From: Pelagophyceae sp. CCMP2097
Taxonomy: Eukaryota; Sar; Pelagophyceae
Reading direction: 5' to 3'
Length of the DNA stretch: 11,542 bases
NCBI GenBank assembly: GCA_026770575.1
Contig: MU657673.1
Coordinates: forward strand, 1,816-13,357
Under the pieces are notes generated by a model. It had not been told where the DNA came from. It saw only the letters and a program-made list of their open reading frames with translations, and made no database searches. A program made the position numbers and the translations under genes. The first letter of the stretch is position 1. Each line of letters starts with the position of its first letter. Of this stretch, positions 1 through 7,475 are shown piece after piece.

Positions 1-31
1 CGTCGAGGACGTGGAGACCCTGCAATTGTAG
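1..31 (+). CDS. possible 3' end of an unidentified gene
   Basis: Reading from base 2, nine codons (VEDVETLQL) end at a TAG at 29-31. Seven of the nine end in G or C, the codon habit of the better coding stretches in this window, and the sequence becomes more AT-rich just after the stop. The piece is far too short to identify, and an open reading by chance is quite possible. The product is unknown. Confidence 0.2.
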   Translation, partial: VEDVETLQL

Positions 32-197
32 GAGCCCGGGCCCACATTTCATTATCCACCAGAATTACCACCCCTAATTTGATAGTGCTTATTGGGGGAA
101 GAACTTGTTGGGATTTGATTTCGGCACTGGCTAAAAACCTGCCGCGCGGCGGCGGTGCCTGCCCCACGTCGGCGGCGTGCGTCAGCGGCGACCAAGG

Positions 198-997
198 ATG
201 CACTGCAAAGCTCGCTATCGCGCCCTCGAAGCTCTGTCGCTTTCCAATCGCGTTCGGTGCTTGGTTTGCACGGGCCCGCTGACGTCGGAACTCGGTGTCA
301 CTCCCGTCCAGGTAAGTTGCATGCCCTTGCGCGCCGGTGCCTGTGCTCCTGCGACTGGGGCGTCCCTCCGGCGCGCGCGCGCGCCTCTGGCTCTTCGCGC
401 CCAGTGTGACTGTGGCGCGTGTGCCTAGTTATGCTGCATGTAGTACCTGTGCGTCCCCTACGCCGCATCATGGCTGAAGGTGTCCAATCTCTGCCCGCAC
501 TGCCGAGCCTTGGGGCACTACACCGACGCCGAACAGACTAGCCGGATGATGATTCACGTGAACCGCGGCAACGCCGACGCGTACTCGCCGACGCCGCCGC
601 CGCCGCCGACTTGTTCCAACGCGCAGCAGACGACGGGTACGCGCTCGCTCTACACGATCTCGGCGTCTTGCACTTCGAGGGCGTGCCACAGTCGGACAAC
701 CACGCTGTGCGGTGCTGGATGGACACCACTATTCTGTTGAACGCCGAGGCCATGTTCCGCCTCGGCGTGTACTACGGCGTACTTTGCCGCCTTTGGCTTC
801 CGGATGACGAAGACCACGCGAAGATGCACTTCAAGCAAGGCCAGTGTTGCATCTTAACTGGAAGCTTCCCAAAACTGTCCATCGGGACCGAAGTTTCCAC
901 GCGCATAAATAAACGTAGCAGCTTCTCGCCCGTGTCGTTCGTTGGACCCTTAGCTCGTCGCGCAGCCTTCCCTTTTTGCGCAGCAACTCCCCGATAG
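198..997 (+). pseudogene. decayed RING-finger / Sel1-repeat protein gene
   Basis: Three pieces recall the RING-plus-Sel1 proteins common in pelagophyte-type algae, where a RING finger is followed by TPR-like Sel1 repeats for protein binding. (1) A CLVCTGPL stretch (Cys codons 258 and 267) resembles the first zinc pair of a RING. (2) LCPHCR near 492-510, followed by TDAEQ and VNRGNADAY, resembles the last zinc pair and its linker. (3) From about 590 in another frame, LFQRAADDGYALALHDLG and EGVPQSDNHAVRCW, then AEAMFRLGVYYG, form about two Sel1 repeats. Pieces 1 and 2 share a frame but are separated by stops that an intron at 312-443 would remove. Pieces 2 and 3 need a frame change near 575-600. 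The middle zinc ligands (CCGK..C..C type) are not seen. Similarity ends near 840; the frame stops at 995-997. The start ATG at 198 is a guess. Probably a relic; the family call is moderately secure and the gene model is not. Confidence 0.5.
312..443 (+). other. candidate spliceosomal intron in the RING/Sel1 relic
   Basis: The donor CAG|GTAAGT (GT at 312-313) is a perfect eukaryotic 5' splice site. An acceptor ending ATGTAG at 443 would give a 132-nt intron, a multiple of three, which removes the in-frame stops at 426 and 441 and joins the CLVC piece to the CPHCR piece in one frame. The pyrimidine content before the acceptor is weak, so the donor is better supported than the acceptor. Confidence 0.35.
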
Positions 998-1158
998 GGT
1001 GCCGCAACCCTTTCTTTGAACACTTATCAAGCCTCGCGGCACTCGCTCGCGCCGAGCCTTCTAGAGCGACTCGGCCGAAGTCGCTCGCTCGCTCTCACCG
1101 CATCTCGTGACCTGAGGTATGCTCATTTCATTGTGGTTCGTCATTAAGTACCTCCTCC
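998..1158. other. spacer without recognised genes
   Basis: Short mixed-composition spacer between the RING/Sel1 relic and the first dispersed GC-rich repeat. It contains small imperfect CTCGCTCG/CTCGC runs near 1040-1095. No ORF with coding character was seen on either strand. Confidence 0.5.
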
Positions 1159-1256
1159 CGGGGGGGGGGGGCTTACGCGGCGCGTGTCGTGGACGAGCAG
1201 GACGGGGGAATGGCTTACGCGACGCGCGTCGTGGTAGAGCAGGGCGTGGACGAGCA
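1159..1256 (+). repeat. dispersed GC-rich repeat, copy 1
   Basis: A poly-G run (1160-1171) leads into GCTTACGCGGCGCGTGTCGT and GGACGAGCAGG (1171-1201). A second internal copy follows at 1213-1243 (GCTTACGCGACGCGCGTCGT), then GGACGAGCA again. The same poly-G, GCTTACGCG and GGACGAGCAGG order recurs at 2437-2492. Both copies are in the same orientation. The repeat has no recognised identity and no protein-like reading frame. Confidence 0.75.
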
Positions 1257-1467
1257 ATGAAAATGAGTCCACCAGAGCAGAAGTAGATTTCCGTCTGAAA
1301 AGGGGACGCCGCGCATACCTGGCGAAAGGTGGAAGTCGGACGAGGGCGCGGTCTTAAGACACAAAGGATTTCACGCCACTCTCGAGGCTCATTGTCATTG
1401 CGCGTCGGCCAAGACTCTCGAAGAACACCGAACATGAATTCAAATAATTATGGGGGATATTAAAATC

Positions 1468-1790
1468 CCTAAAGAGCGACTGCGGCCTAAAGAGCGACCG
1501 CGGACCGTCACGGCGGCGGCCTCAAACCCGCCGGACGAACACTGGGGACCAAGCAGCGACCGCTGACCGTCGAGCCGGCGTTCGTTCGTTGGTTCCATCG
1601 TGATGGACCCAGCGGCGACCCCGGCCCGTCGCGTCGGTGGCCCATGCACGTTGGGTCCAAACTGTTGGACCCAGCGGCAGTCGCCAGCCGGTGTGTCGGC
1701 GGCCCCACACCCGCCGGACAACTCAAAAGACCCAGCGGCGACCGCCGACCATAGTGTCGACGGCCCCGTGTCGAGGCGCGCGAAGTGAGT
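1468..1790 (+). repeat. minisatellite of ~60-bp units
   Basis: About five diverged head-to-tail units begin near 1486, 1546, 1605, 1667 and 1728, a spacing of 59-62 bp, with a short partial unit at 1468. Each unit opens with a form of GGACCCAGCGGCGACCG, is followed by CCGTCG/GTCGGCGGCCC-like sequence and often ends CCGCCGGAC. Open frames on both strands through the array follow from its GC content and are not taken as genes. The unit at 1650-1672 also carries a TTGGGTCC/GGACCCA inverted repeat. Confidence 0.75.
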
Positions 1791-1799
1791 GGTGTACAA

Positions 1800-2165
1800 T
1801 ACAGGTACTGCAAACACCCCCCCCGCCCTCAGAAGTGTACCCGCGGCTGCGGATCAGGGCCAAGTTGTCGCAGTTGATGTAACGCATCTTTGGGCGCAGG
1901 CAACGAACGTGCGCACACGACATTCGAAAGTGTGATGTGTGAGTTTGAAACGTCTCCTTGAAGATGATAGGGGGCGAGATAACCACTTGACCCAAGAGGC
2001 AGCCGAGGCTGCAATCAAGGAGCGGTTGTTGACATGAAAATAAGGCACCGTCTGTCACTGACGTATGCCCTGGCAAAAGGGAATTCCGGTCCCAGAGCCA
2101 GGAGCCAAATAAGAAAAGTGCATATAAACACATCCCATTTTTTATTGAGTTTTTTTGCACCCAGA
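1800..2165. other. spacer with one half of a diverged repeat pair
   Basis: No gene was recognised. The stretch 1864-1970 resembles 2286-2370: both hold CGCAGT...GCGCA.GCAACGAACG followed by a CTCC/CTCT TGAAG motif. This points to two old copies of one dispersed element. Minus-strand open frames here have no recognisable domain. Confidence 0.4.
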
Positions 2166-2310
2166 CCCGGATTCGAACCGGCGTACCTTCATTTCATTTT
2201 CTGGCATTTTTCCGAATTTTTATACGCAAAGCCGGGCTCGAACCGGCGACCTCGTGTAAAACCTTTTACACACGCTGTTATTAGACGCAGTAGACCTAAT
2301 ACATTTGAGC
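2160..2310 (-). repeat. tRNA-derived (SINE-like) sequence with two T-arm motifs
   Basis: On the minus strand two near-perfect Pol III B-box/T-arm motifs lie about 65 bp apart: GGTTCGAATCC (within 2167-2180) and GGTTCGAGCCC (within 2232-2243). The second folds as a 5-bp T-stem GCCGG/CCGGC. It is preceded by GAGGTC and by an inverted repeat GTGTAAAA-GG-TTTTACAC where an anticodon arm would be. The loop there has the wrong size and lacks the conserved U33, the acceptor strands do not pair, and the D-arm is degenerate. It is therefore unlikely to be a working tRNA and better read as tRNA-derived repeat sequence. Confidence 0.5.
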
Positions 2311-2436
2311 GCACGCAACGAACGCACTCGCAAGCGACGGAACGCAACACCTCTCTGAAGGTGATGTCACAATGGTTCAAACGGGAAACTGAACTGTACC
2401 GAGTGCACTGACAAGACCACAGCGCGAGACGATGAT

Positions 2437-2492
2437 AGGGGGGTTGCTTACGCGACGCGTGTCGTGGACGAGCAGGGCTTGGACGAGCAGGG
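2437..2492 (+). repeat. dispersed GC-rich repeat, copy 2
   Basis: GGGGGGTT-GCTTACGCGACGCGTGTCGT followed by GGACGAGCAGGG, then GGACGAGCAGGG again, matches the element at 1159-1256 in the same order and strand. It ends at GGATATCCCC, a 10-bp palindrome (2490-2499). Identity is unknown. Confidence 0.75.
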
Positions 2493-2539
2493 ATATCCCC
2501 TACAAAGGGCCTCGCGCCGCCTATGGGGACCCTCATGCC

Positions 2540-2665
2540 TCATGGGACTACTCTCTACTACTACCTACTACCTGGTCTCCCGACCTCTACTCTCTACTTC
2601 TACAATTGTACTCTACTACTGTCCCCCGACCTCCACTATCTACTGCCCCCGACCTCCACTAGACC
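2540..2665 (+). repeat. low-complexity pyrimidine-rich tract
   Basis: Irregular repetition of CTCTACTACT, CTACTACCT and CCCCCGACCTCCACTA; the last occurs twice, near 2625 and 2646. The tract is almost purely C/T with A on this strand and has no coding character. It abuts a GACCGGGGGGGGCAACC motif at 2663-2680 that recalls the G-rich repeats at 9702 and 9838. Confidence 0.6.
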
Positions 2666-3728
2666 GGGGGGGGCAACCTGGGGACCATATGTATTTTCGG
2701 GGTCAAGAAGGGTACAAACATTTGCGTTGAGAAATTTTCGCGCTCTGCGATCGTCGACTGCTGCGAGGCTGCGAGGTCCCGAGGCTGCGCTGCCGATGAA
2801 CGGTGGCAAGTCGCACGCTCTGCGCAAGGGTGCGCCGGGACCCATGGCCCAGTTCACCTCCGGGGTTCGGAAGACCGCTGCGGCTCAGCACCAAAAAGGT
2901 CGAGGTGCCTTTCGACGGCATGCAATCGTACAAGGGCGCCGCGTGCTGGCGCAAGAAGTGCGCAGGCTCGACGAGCGGCAAGGACAACTACTCGCGCGTG
3001 GGTTGCTCGCCGGCGTCGGCCGAGTACCCGAACTGCAAGCTTTACAAGTCGCTCAGCCGCCTCTCGGCGTCGACAAAGCGCGCGCGCACGCTCGAGGGCC
3101 CCGGCGACAATGACGGCGGCCCGACGCGGCAGCGCGCGCGCCGCGAAGACGGCTCGGCGCTGCCCCCGGAGAAGGTCGACGCCGGCGCCACGGGCTCGAT
3201 CGAGCTGTTCGCGGCGCACCGCCGCGCGTTCTTCGCAGGCCACCACGACGTCATCGCGACGTGGACGCGCTTGTCTTCGATGTCGAAGTACGCGTCAAGT
3301 CGGAGCTGAAGAGCGCGCAGCACCAGGAGAGCGAAGACGCCTGCGACGCGGGGACCGCGAACCTTTTCGCGCGCTGCCACAAATTGAAGGCGCCGATCGA
3401 CCTCATGCGCTGCATCCAGGCGCATCGCGTGCTCCAAGTCGCGCGGGACCCGCCGTACGACTCCAAGCTCTACTACGAGGCGGCGAAGCCGTCGACGTGC
3501 GAATCTGTCACGCTCGGCGGCAAGGGCGTCGAGCTCGTGCGCAAGCCGAGCGTCACCGCTCTTTTGGCGGCGGGGCGAAGGATGTACCTCATCGACTTCA
3601 GCACGCGCCTGCGACATCAGCCATAAGGCGGTCTGTCCTGCTTTCGATGCGGCAGCCTCGATCTCATCGTAAGACTGCCATCTGTTCTTACCGCCTCAGA
3701 CTCTCCAACGCGCTTGTAGGCCGGCAAG

Positions 3729-4190
3729 ATGACGCACCAGATGTGCGACCGCAGCGGCCTCGTGCCGTGCTTGCTCGCCGACGGCCACGTCGACTGGATC
3801 TCCGGCAGGATGCGCACTTGCCGAAACTGCCAGAAGCGCTGCATGAAGTGCACGCTCTGCGACTACGACGGCAGGATGAGCGCGCAGATGTCCGAAAGCG
3901 CCCTCCTCGAGCTCCCGGCGTCGCCGCTCATGGCCTACGGCCGCGTCCACGTCGGCCACGGACTCCAGGACTCGCTCGTCACCGACCCGATCAATAACCA
4001 GGCCGGCGCGACGCTGACGAACAAAGTCGTTGAGTTCGGCGCGCGCTCGCACGACATGATCGGCGCCGCCTACGAGCAGCTCTTGATGATGTACGTCAGC
4101 GACCTCGAGCGCTACGTCGACGACAAGACGGTGCTGCAGTCGCGCCGCCACGACTACGAGCGGCTCGACTCGCAGCCCTTCGACCAGTGA
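3729..4190 (+). CDS. Cys-cluster segment of the broken gene
   Basis: This uninterrupted 153-codon piece of the large broken gene starts at ATG 3729 and stops at TGA 4188-4190. It carries CDRSGLVPC and, around codons 28-45, a run of six cysteines (RTCRNCQKRCMKCTLCDYDG) with CxxC spacing that could bind zinc. The rest looks helical (SHDMIGAAYEQLLMMYVSDL). The same frame continues directly beyond the TGA with good coding quality (LSWKTVHVGLGASTV), so the stop most likely interrupts a longer protein. The zinc-binding role is inferred from spacing only. Confidence 0.4.
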   Translation: MTHQMCDRSGLVPCLLADGHVDWISGRMRTCRNCQKRCMKCTLCDYDGRMSAQMSESALLELPASPLMAYGRVHVGHGLQDSLVTDPINNQAGATLTNKVVEFGARSHDMIGAAYEQLLMMYVSDLERYVDDKTVLQSRRHDYERLDSQPFDQ

Positions 4191-4232
4191 CTGTCGTGGA
4201 AGACCGTCCACGTCGGGCTCGGCGCTTCGACG

Positions 4233-6122
4233 GTGCGCGTGCGACGCGAGATGAGCGCCAAGGGGCGCGAGAAAATGGCGCGCCGAGCCGTGCTCAGCGT
4301 CGGCGCCAGCCGCGCCGCCGACGACGTGACGTTCCACGCCGCAAAGAAGCTCGGCTTCCCGTCGGCGCAGGTCGTCACCAACGAGCATGGCGCGATTGCC
4401 AACGTCGTTTTGCTCAATTCGTATGGAATCGTATGGCAAGTTCAGCGACCGCCTGGATGCGATCAAGCAGTTCTCGGGGCGGCCGAAGTCCAACTCGCGG
4501 GCTGGGCCACCGACGAGTGCCCGATAAACAAGGCGGAGATCGAGGCCATTACGGGCGCGCTCAACACGGGCGACAAGCGGCACACGCAGTGCCGCTCTTT
4601 GTCGCACGCGAACCACTCTAGCTCGCTCTTCCAGCGGGTCTGCTACTTGACGAAGATGGCGTTCTCGACCCCGCTGGGGACGGAGGTGGCGCTGGTCGAC
4701 GTCCTCCTCGCGCAAGGCAAGATCAACGTCACGCTCGACAGCAAGTGGCCCAAGGGGCTGCAGCGCGTCGAGGACAAGTTCACGGCGAGCGAGATCGCGC
4801 ACGCAAAGGTGGTCTCGTTCGACTCCAAGACGGGCCAGAAGCAAGGCGGCGACTACTGGGACAAATTCGCTCCCGGCAACGTCCCGATGGTGACGAACGC
4901 CACCGCCATGATCCTTCAAAAGGTCAACGATATGGCGAACGAGATCCGCGAGCTCCAATCCGCGCGCGAGAAGGACGACATGCTGACGGCGCGCCAGAAG
5001 GCGAAGACCGTGCACCGGACGTGGTACGACGCACTCGGGCGGTACGAGCAAAGTGCGCAGCACCTTCAGTCGAATGATCCCTGGCGCAAGACGGGCACCG
5101 ACACGCGCTGCAAGAAGGGCGAGCTGCTGTTGTGGAGGAGCGGCGACGGCACGAACCAAGTCGAGGCGACCAACCTCGTGATGGGCTCGTGGGCGTGCAA
5201 CAGCGGCCTCGGCCTGCAGTATGGCGCCGGGCTTAACCTGGATGGCATAACGACCTACAACGACGGCCAGCGGCGCAAGTCGCGCACCGAGTCGGACTTT
5301 GGGCACCACGACCACCGGCTCGCGATGTGCCGCAACGAGCGCTCGCTCATGATCTTCGGCGAGCCCGTGTACGACACGCTCATGCACCTCGTCCCGGACG
5401 ACGAAAGCGTCGTTATCGTCGCAGAAGTGCCTTTGTCCGACCGCAACAAGTCGGAGATGGACCACGTCGCGACGGTGCTCCGTGTCGGGGCTGAGGCCGA
5501 GGCGAGCCGCTGCGCGCAAGTGCCGTCTGTGTTCCGACTCCCGGCCGCGGCGCGCATCGCCGTCACGACGCACGACGAGCTCGCCGTCACGACGCACGAC
5601 GAGGTCGCCCTCATCGCCTCGGCGGAGTTCGACAAGCACCGGCCGTTTGCGGCTCGCATCGACATCGCCAAGGAGATACCCGACTTGCTCGAGCAGCTCG
5701 CTTTCTGCCTCTCGGAGGCGCGGCGAAACCCGGCGACGGCGTCGATGGAAAACCTGGAGCTGCGGACTTCCGCAGAATCGGAGACAGATGAGACGCGCCG
5801 GATGATCATGTTCTACATCTGCGAGGCTGTGGCGACGATGCTCGCGCTGCTACCGCGCGACGCGCCGCCGCCGCCGCCGCGCGACACGCTGCTGTTGACG
5901 CGCGACGACGTGCCGCTGACGCGCGACGCGCAACCTAAGCCGCCGAGCGGCGGCGCGCCGCCGCCAAGCGGCGCGCCGCCGCCGAGAGAAGTGTCGCCGA
6001 CGCTCCACGCGCCGCCGGCGTGCGACGCGCCTGCGTCGTGCGCGACGCGCTACGAGCAACCGACATGCAACGCGAAACCAAAGCCGACGGACGCCGCGCC
6101 ACCGCGCGCGACCACGCCGTGA
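4233..6122 (+). CDS. longest open segment of the broken gene, Pro-rich C-terminus
   Basis: This 629-codon open stretch is the longest plausible coding frame in the window. The first ATG after the upstream TGA is at 4251 (MSAKGREKMARRAV); the GTG at 4233 is unlikely as a eukaryotic start. Residues run from a basic N-terminus through a mixed alpha/beta-looking middle (VTLDSKWPKGLQRVEDKF, YWDKFAPGNVPMVTNATAMI), a charged helical stretch (NEIRELQSAREKDDMLTARQ), a duplicated VTTHDE motif and a final ~100 residues rich in Pro, Ala, Arg and Thr. No family was recognised. The frame is probably not the true protein end to end, because 4423-4497 reads better one frame over. The stop TGA at 6120 aligns with TGG in the next tandem copy. 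Confidence 0.45.
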   Translation: MRVRREMSAKGREKMARRAVLSVGASRAADDVTFHAAKKLGFPSAQVVTNEHGAIANVVLLNSYGIVWQVQRPPGCDQAVLGAAEVQLAGWATDECPINKAEIEAITGALNTGDKRHTQCRSLSHANHSSSLFQRVCYLTKMAFSTPLGTEVALVDVLLAQGKINVTLDSKWPKGLQRVEDKFTASEIAHAKVVSFDSKTGQKQGGDYWDKFAPGNVPMVTNATAMILQKVNDMANEIRELQSAREKDDMLTARQKAKTVHRTWYDALGRYEQSAQHLQSNDPWRKTGTDTRCKKGELLLWRSGDGTNQVEATNLVMGSWACNSGLGLQYGAGLNLDGITTYNDGQRRKSRTESDFGHHDHRLAMCRNERSLMIFGEPVYDTLMHLVPDDESVVIVAEVPLSDRNKSEMDHVATVLRVGAEAEASRCAQVPSVFRLPAAARIAVTTHDELAVTTHDEVALIASAEFDKHRPFAARIDIAKEIPDLLEQLAFCLSEARRNPATASMENLELRTSAESETDETRRMIMFYICEAVATMLALLPRDAPPPPPRDTLLLTRDDVPLTRDAQPKPPSGGAPPPSGAPPPREVSPTLHAPPACDAPASCATRYEQPTCNAKPKPTDAAPPRATTP

Positions 6123-6289
6123 GGCGCAGCAGAGCGGCCTTTGCACGCCGCGCCGGCGCCCGGGCTGCGGCCAATGCCGACGCAAGCGACGGACGCCGCG
6201 CCACCGCGCGCGACCAAGCCGTGGCGCGCAGCACGGCGGCCTTTGCACGCCGCGCCGGCGCCCGGGCTGCGGCCGATGCCGACGCACGG
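6086..6289 (+). repeat. two-copy 102-bp tandem repeat
   Basis: GACGGACGCCGCGCCACCGC begins at 6086 and again at 6188, exactly 102 bp (34 codons) later; the two copies are nearly identical through GGGCTGCGGCC. In the reading frame of the broken gene this encodes a DAAPPRAT...RPLHAAPAPGLRPMPT unit. The codon is TGA at 6120 in copy 1 and TGG at 6222 in copy 2. Confidence 0.85.
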
Positions 6290-6799
6290 GACGCCTCCGC
6301 CGCCAGCAGAGCGCCGCGAACCGCCACCTGGCGCGGCGGCGGTGCCGCCGCTGCGATCCGCCTGGTTGCTCCCGCCAACGTCGCGCGCCGCGTCGGGCAG
6401 CGCTGCGGCGACCACGGCCAAACAAGCGGTGAGGAAGCTCCCAATTCCGGCGCCGTGGGCGCTCCTGCGCGGCTGCCCGCCAGCATGCCACGCCTTCCTC
6501 GCCGACATCCTGGCGAAAAAGCGGCCCGGTATCACATCGATGCAGGGCTTCAAGCACCGCCACGGCTGCGCCATCAGCTACGCGATTGATCAGGTCAATC
6601 TTCTCGCGACTCTTCGATGGCGACCGTCTCGTTCTGCCGCGGGGACAGGTACGAGACCAGCCAAACACACCGGTCCGCGACCCGGGCACCTTCCACTACA
6701 CACCCGCCAAAGCCATCATCGTGCGGGCGCGCTGAAGAAGCTCTCGAAAGAAGGACCGCTACCTTACACTAAGCCATCTTCTACATCCCAAACCTAGCA

Positions 6800-7132
6800 A
6801 TGGCTGGGGCTCGGTACCTCAGTTCGGGCGGACCTGACCGGAGTTCTGTGCTCCGCACCCAACCCCACCCCGATGACCTGTGGAGGGGTGAGGTTGGGTG
6901 CTCCGCACACAACCCCACCCCGGGGATGGTCTGGTCCCCCGACCTCTCGGCGGCGTCGCGCCCAGCGCCGGTGCAAACGAACCGCGGCACCGGCATTTCC
7001 AACCTCCATAAGGACGAAACCGCCGCCCTCAAAATCAAAGTCAAATCCCCGCAGCAGGACAACGAAAGCCTCCAAATCAAACTCGCAGAGTCCCAGTCGC
7101 GCCTCGAGCAAATCCTCGACCTAGCGCGGTAA
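6800..7132 (+). CDS. short ORF ending in a coiled coil
   Basis: ATG 6800 opens a 110-codon frame ending at TAA 7130-7132. The first ~55 codons run through the G/C-rich direct and inverted repeats at 6848-6921 and look non-coding. From about 6971 (APVQTNRGTGIS) the frame reads more convincingly, ending in a leucine/isoleucine heptad region, ALKIKVKSPQQDNESLQIK then LAESQSRLEQILDLAR, expected to form a coiled coil. This is probably the last exon or a C-terminal fragment of a larger protein whose start lies elsewhere or is lost. It follows the large broken gene by 65 bp on the same strand. The function is unknown. Confidence 0.35.
   Translation: MAGARYLSSGGPDRSSVLRTQPHPDDLWRGEVGCSAHNPTPGMVWSPDLSAASRPAPVQTNRGTGISNLHKDETAALKIKVKSPQQDNESLQIKLAESQSRLEQILDLAR
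6848..6921. repeat. direct repeat with embedded hairpin
   Basis: GTGCTCCGCACCCAACCCCA (6848-6867, continuing to 6871) recurs at 6898-6921 with one change. Between them GGGGTGAGGTTGGGTGC (6885-6901) is the reverse complement of 6855-6871 with one mismatch, giving a 17-bp stem and a 13-nt loop. The same middle arm can instead pair with the downstream copy. No known element was recognised. Confidence 0.7.
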
Positions 7133-7139
7133 TTTAGTC

Positions 7140-7440
7140 GGATTTCTTAAAATCCGTTATACCACCACACTAGTTAGCACTAGGCCAGATTTTGGACCCT
7201 GGGTCATTAAGCCCGATCGAAGAGTTTGATGCACCATGCCCTAGGACCGACCGAGTCGTAGCCAACGCGCGTTTTTAAAATCCTGTAGCAGATCTGTGGA
7301 CCCGTTGCCGCCCCGCGGAGCGTCATTTTTTGGGGGTATCGGAAACTAATTTGGGTAAAAATTGGGCCCCGTACCCCCGTAAATCCCAGGTTAATGCGAA
7401 AATGCAAGGATTTTTAAACCCTTTTTGGTCCCGGGAAGGC
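7140..7440. other. AT-richer spacer without recognised genes
   Basis: Composition falls sharply towards A/T, with homopolymer runs (TTTTTTGGGGG, TTTTTAAACCC). No coding frame, tRNA or known repeat was recognised on either strand. Confidence 0.5.
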
Positions 7441-7475
7441 CTTTTTCCAGCAGCGAGTACAAAGTGGCGTCTCCC

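Larger units (their letters stand above)
2796..6735 (+). pseudogene. large unrecognised protein gene, broken by stops and frame changes
   Basis: I do not recognise this gene. Coding character is clear: long runs of G/C-ending codons and a balanced amino-acid mix, best followed as ATG 2796 (MNGGKSHALRKGAPGPMA), a shift near 2880, frame 2880-3255 with WRKKCAG and YPNCKLYKSLSR, a shift back near 3257, then one frame to about 6588 with in-frame TAA 3624, TAG 3717, TGA 4188 and TGA 6120, and a last shift near 6590 ending at TGA 6733-6735. A better alternate frame also appears at 4423-4497 (YGKFSDRLDAIKQFSGRP). Visible parts: a Cys cluster CRNCQKRCMKCTLC (3816-3860), a charged helical region about 4920-5060, a TTHDE duplication (5566-5610) and a Pro/Ala-rich C-terminal third. 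No catalytic motif, signal peptide or membrane span was identified. It could be a decayed host gene, a gene carried by a mobile element, or a gene with short introns read through errors. A candidate short intron is GTAAGA 3669 to TAG 3719, which would remove one stop but not the TAA. Confidence 0.6.

Noticed and set aside
3696..5639. 647-codon open frame on the minus strand
   Set aside because: Its product is dominated by Arg, His, Val, Leu and Ala in the pattern expected from the complement of a GC-rich gene, while the plus strand in the same place has normal composition and G/C-ending codons.
5850..6689. 279-codon minus-strand frame
   Set aside because: Almost entirely arginine-rich low complexity opposite the Pro/Ala-rich tail and the 102-bp repeat; a shadow of repeat sequence.
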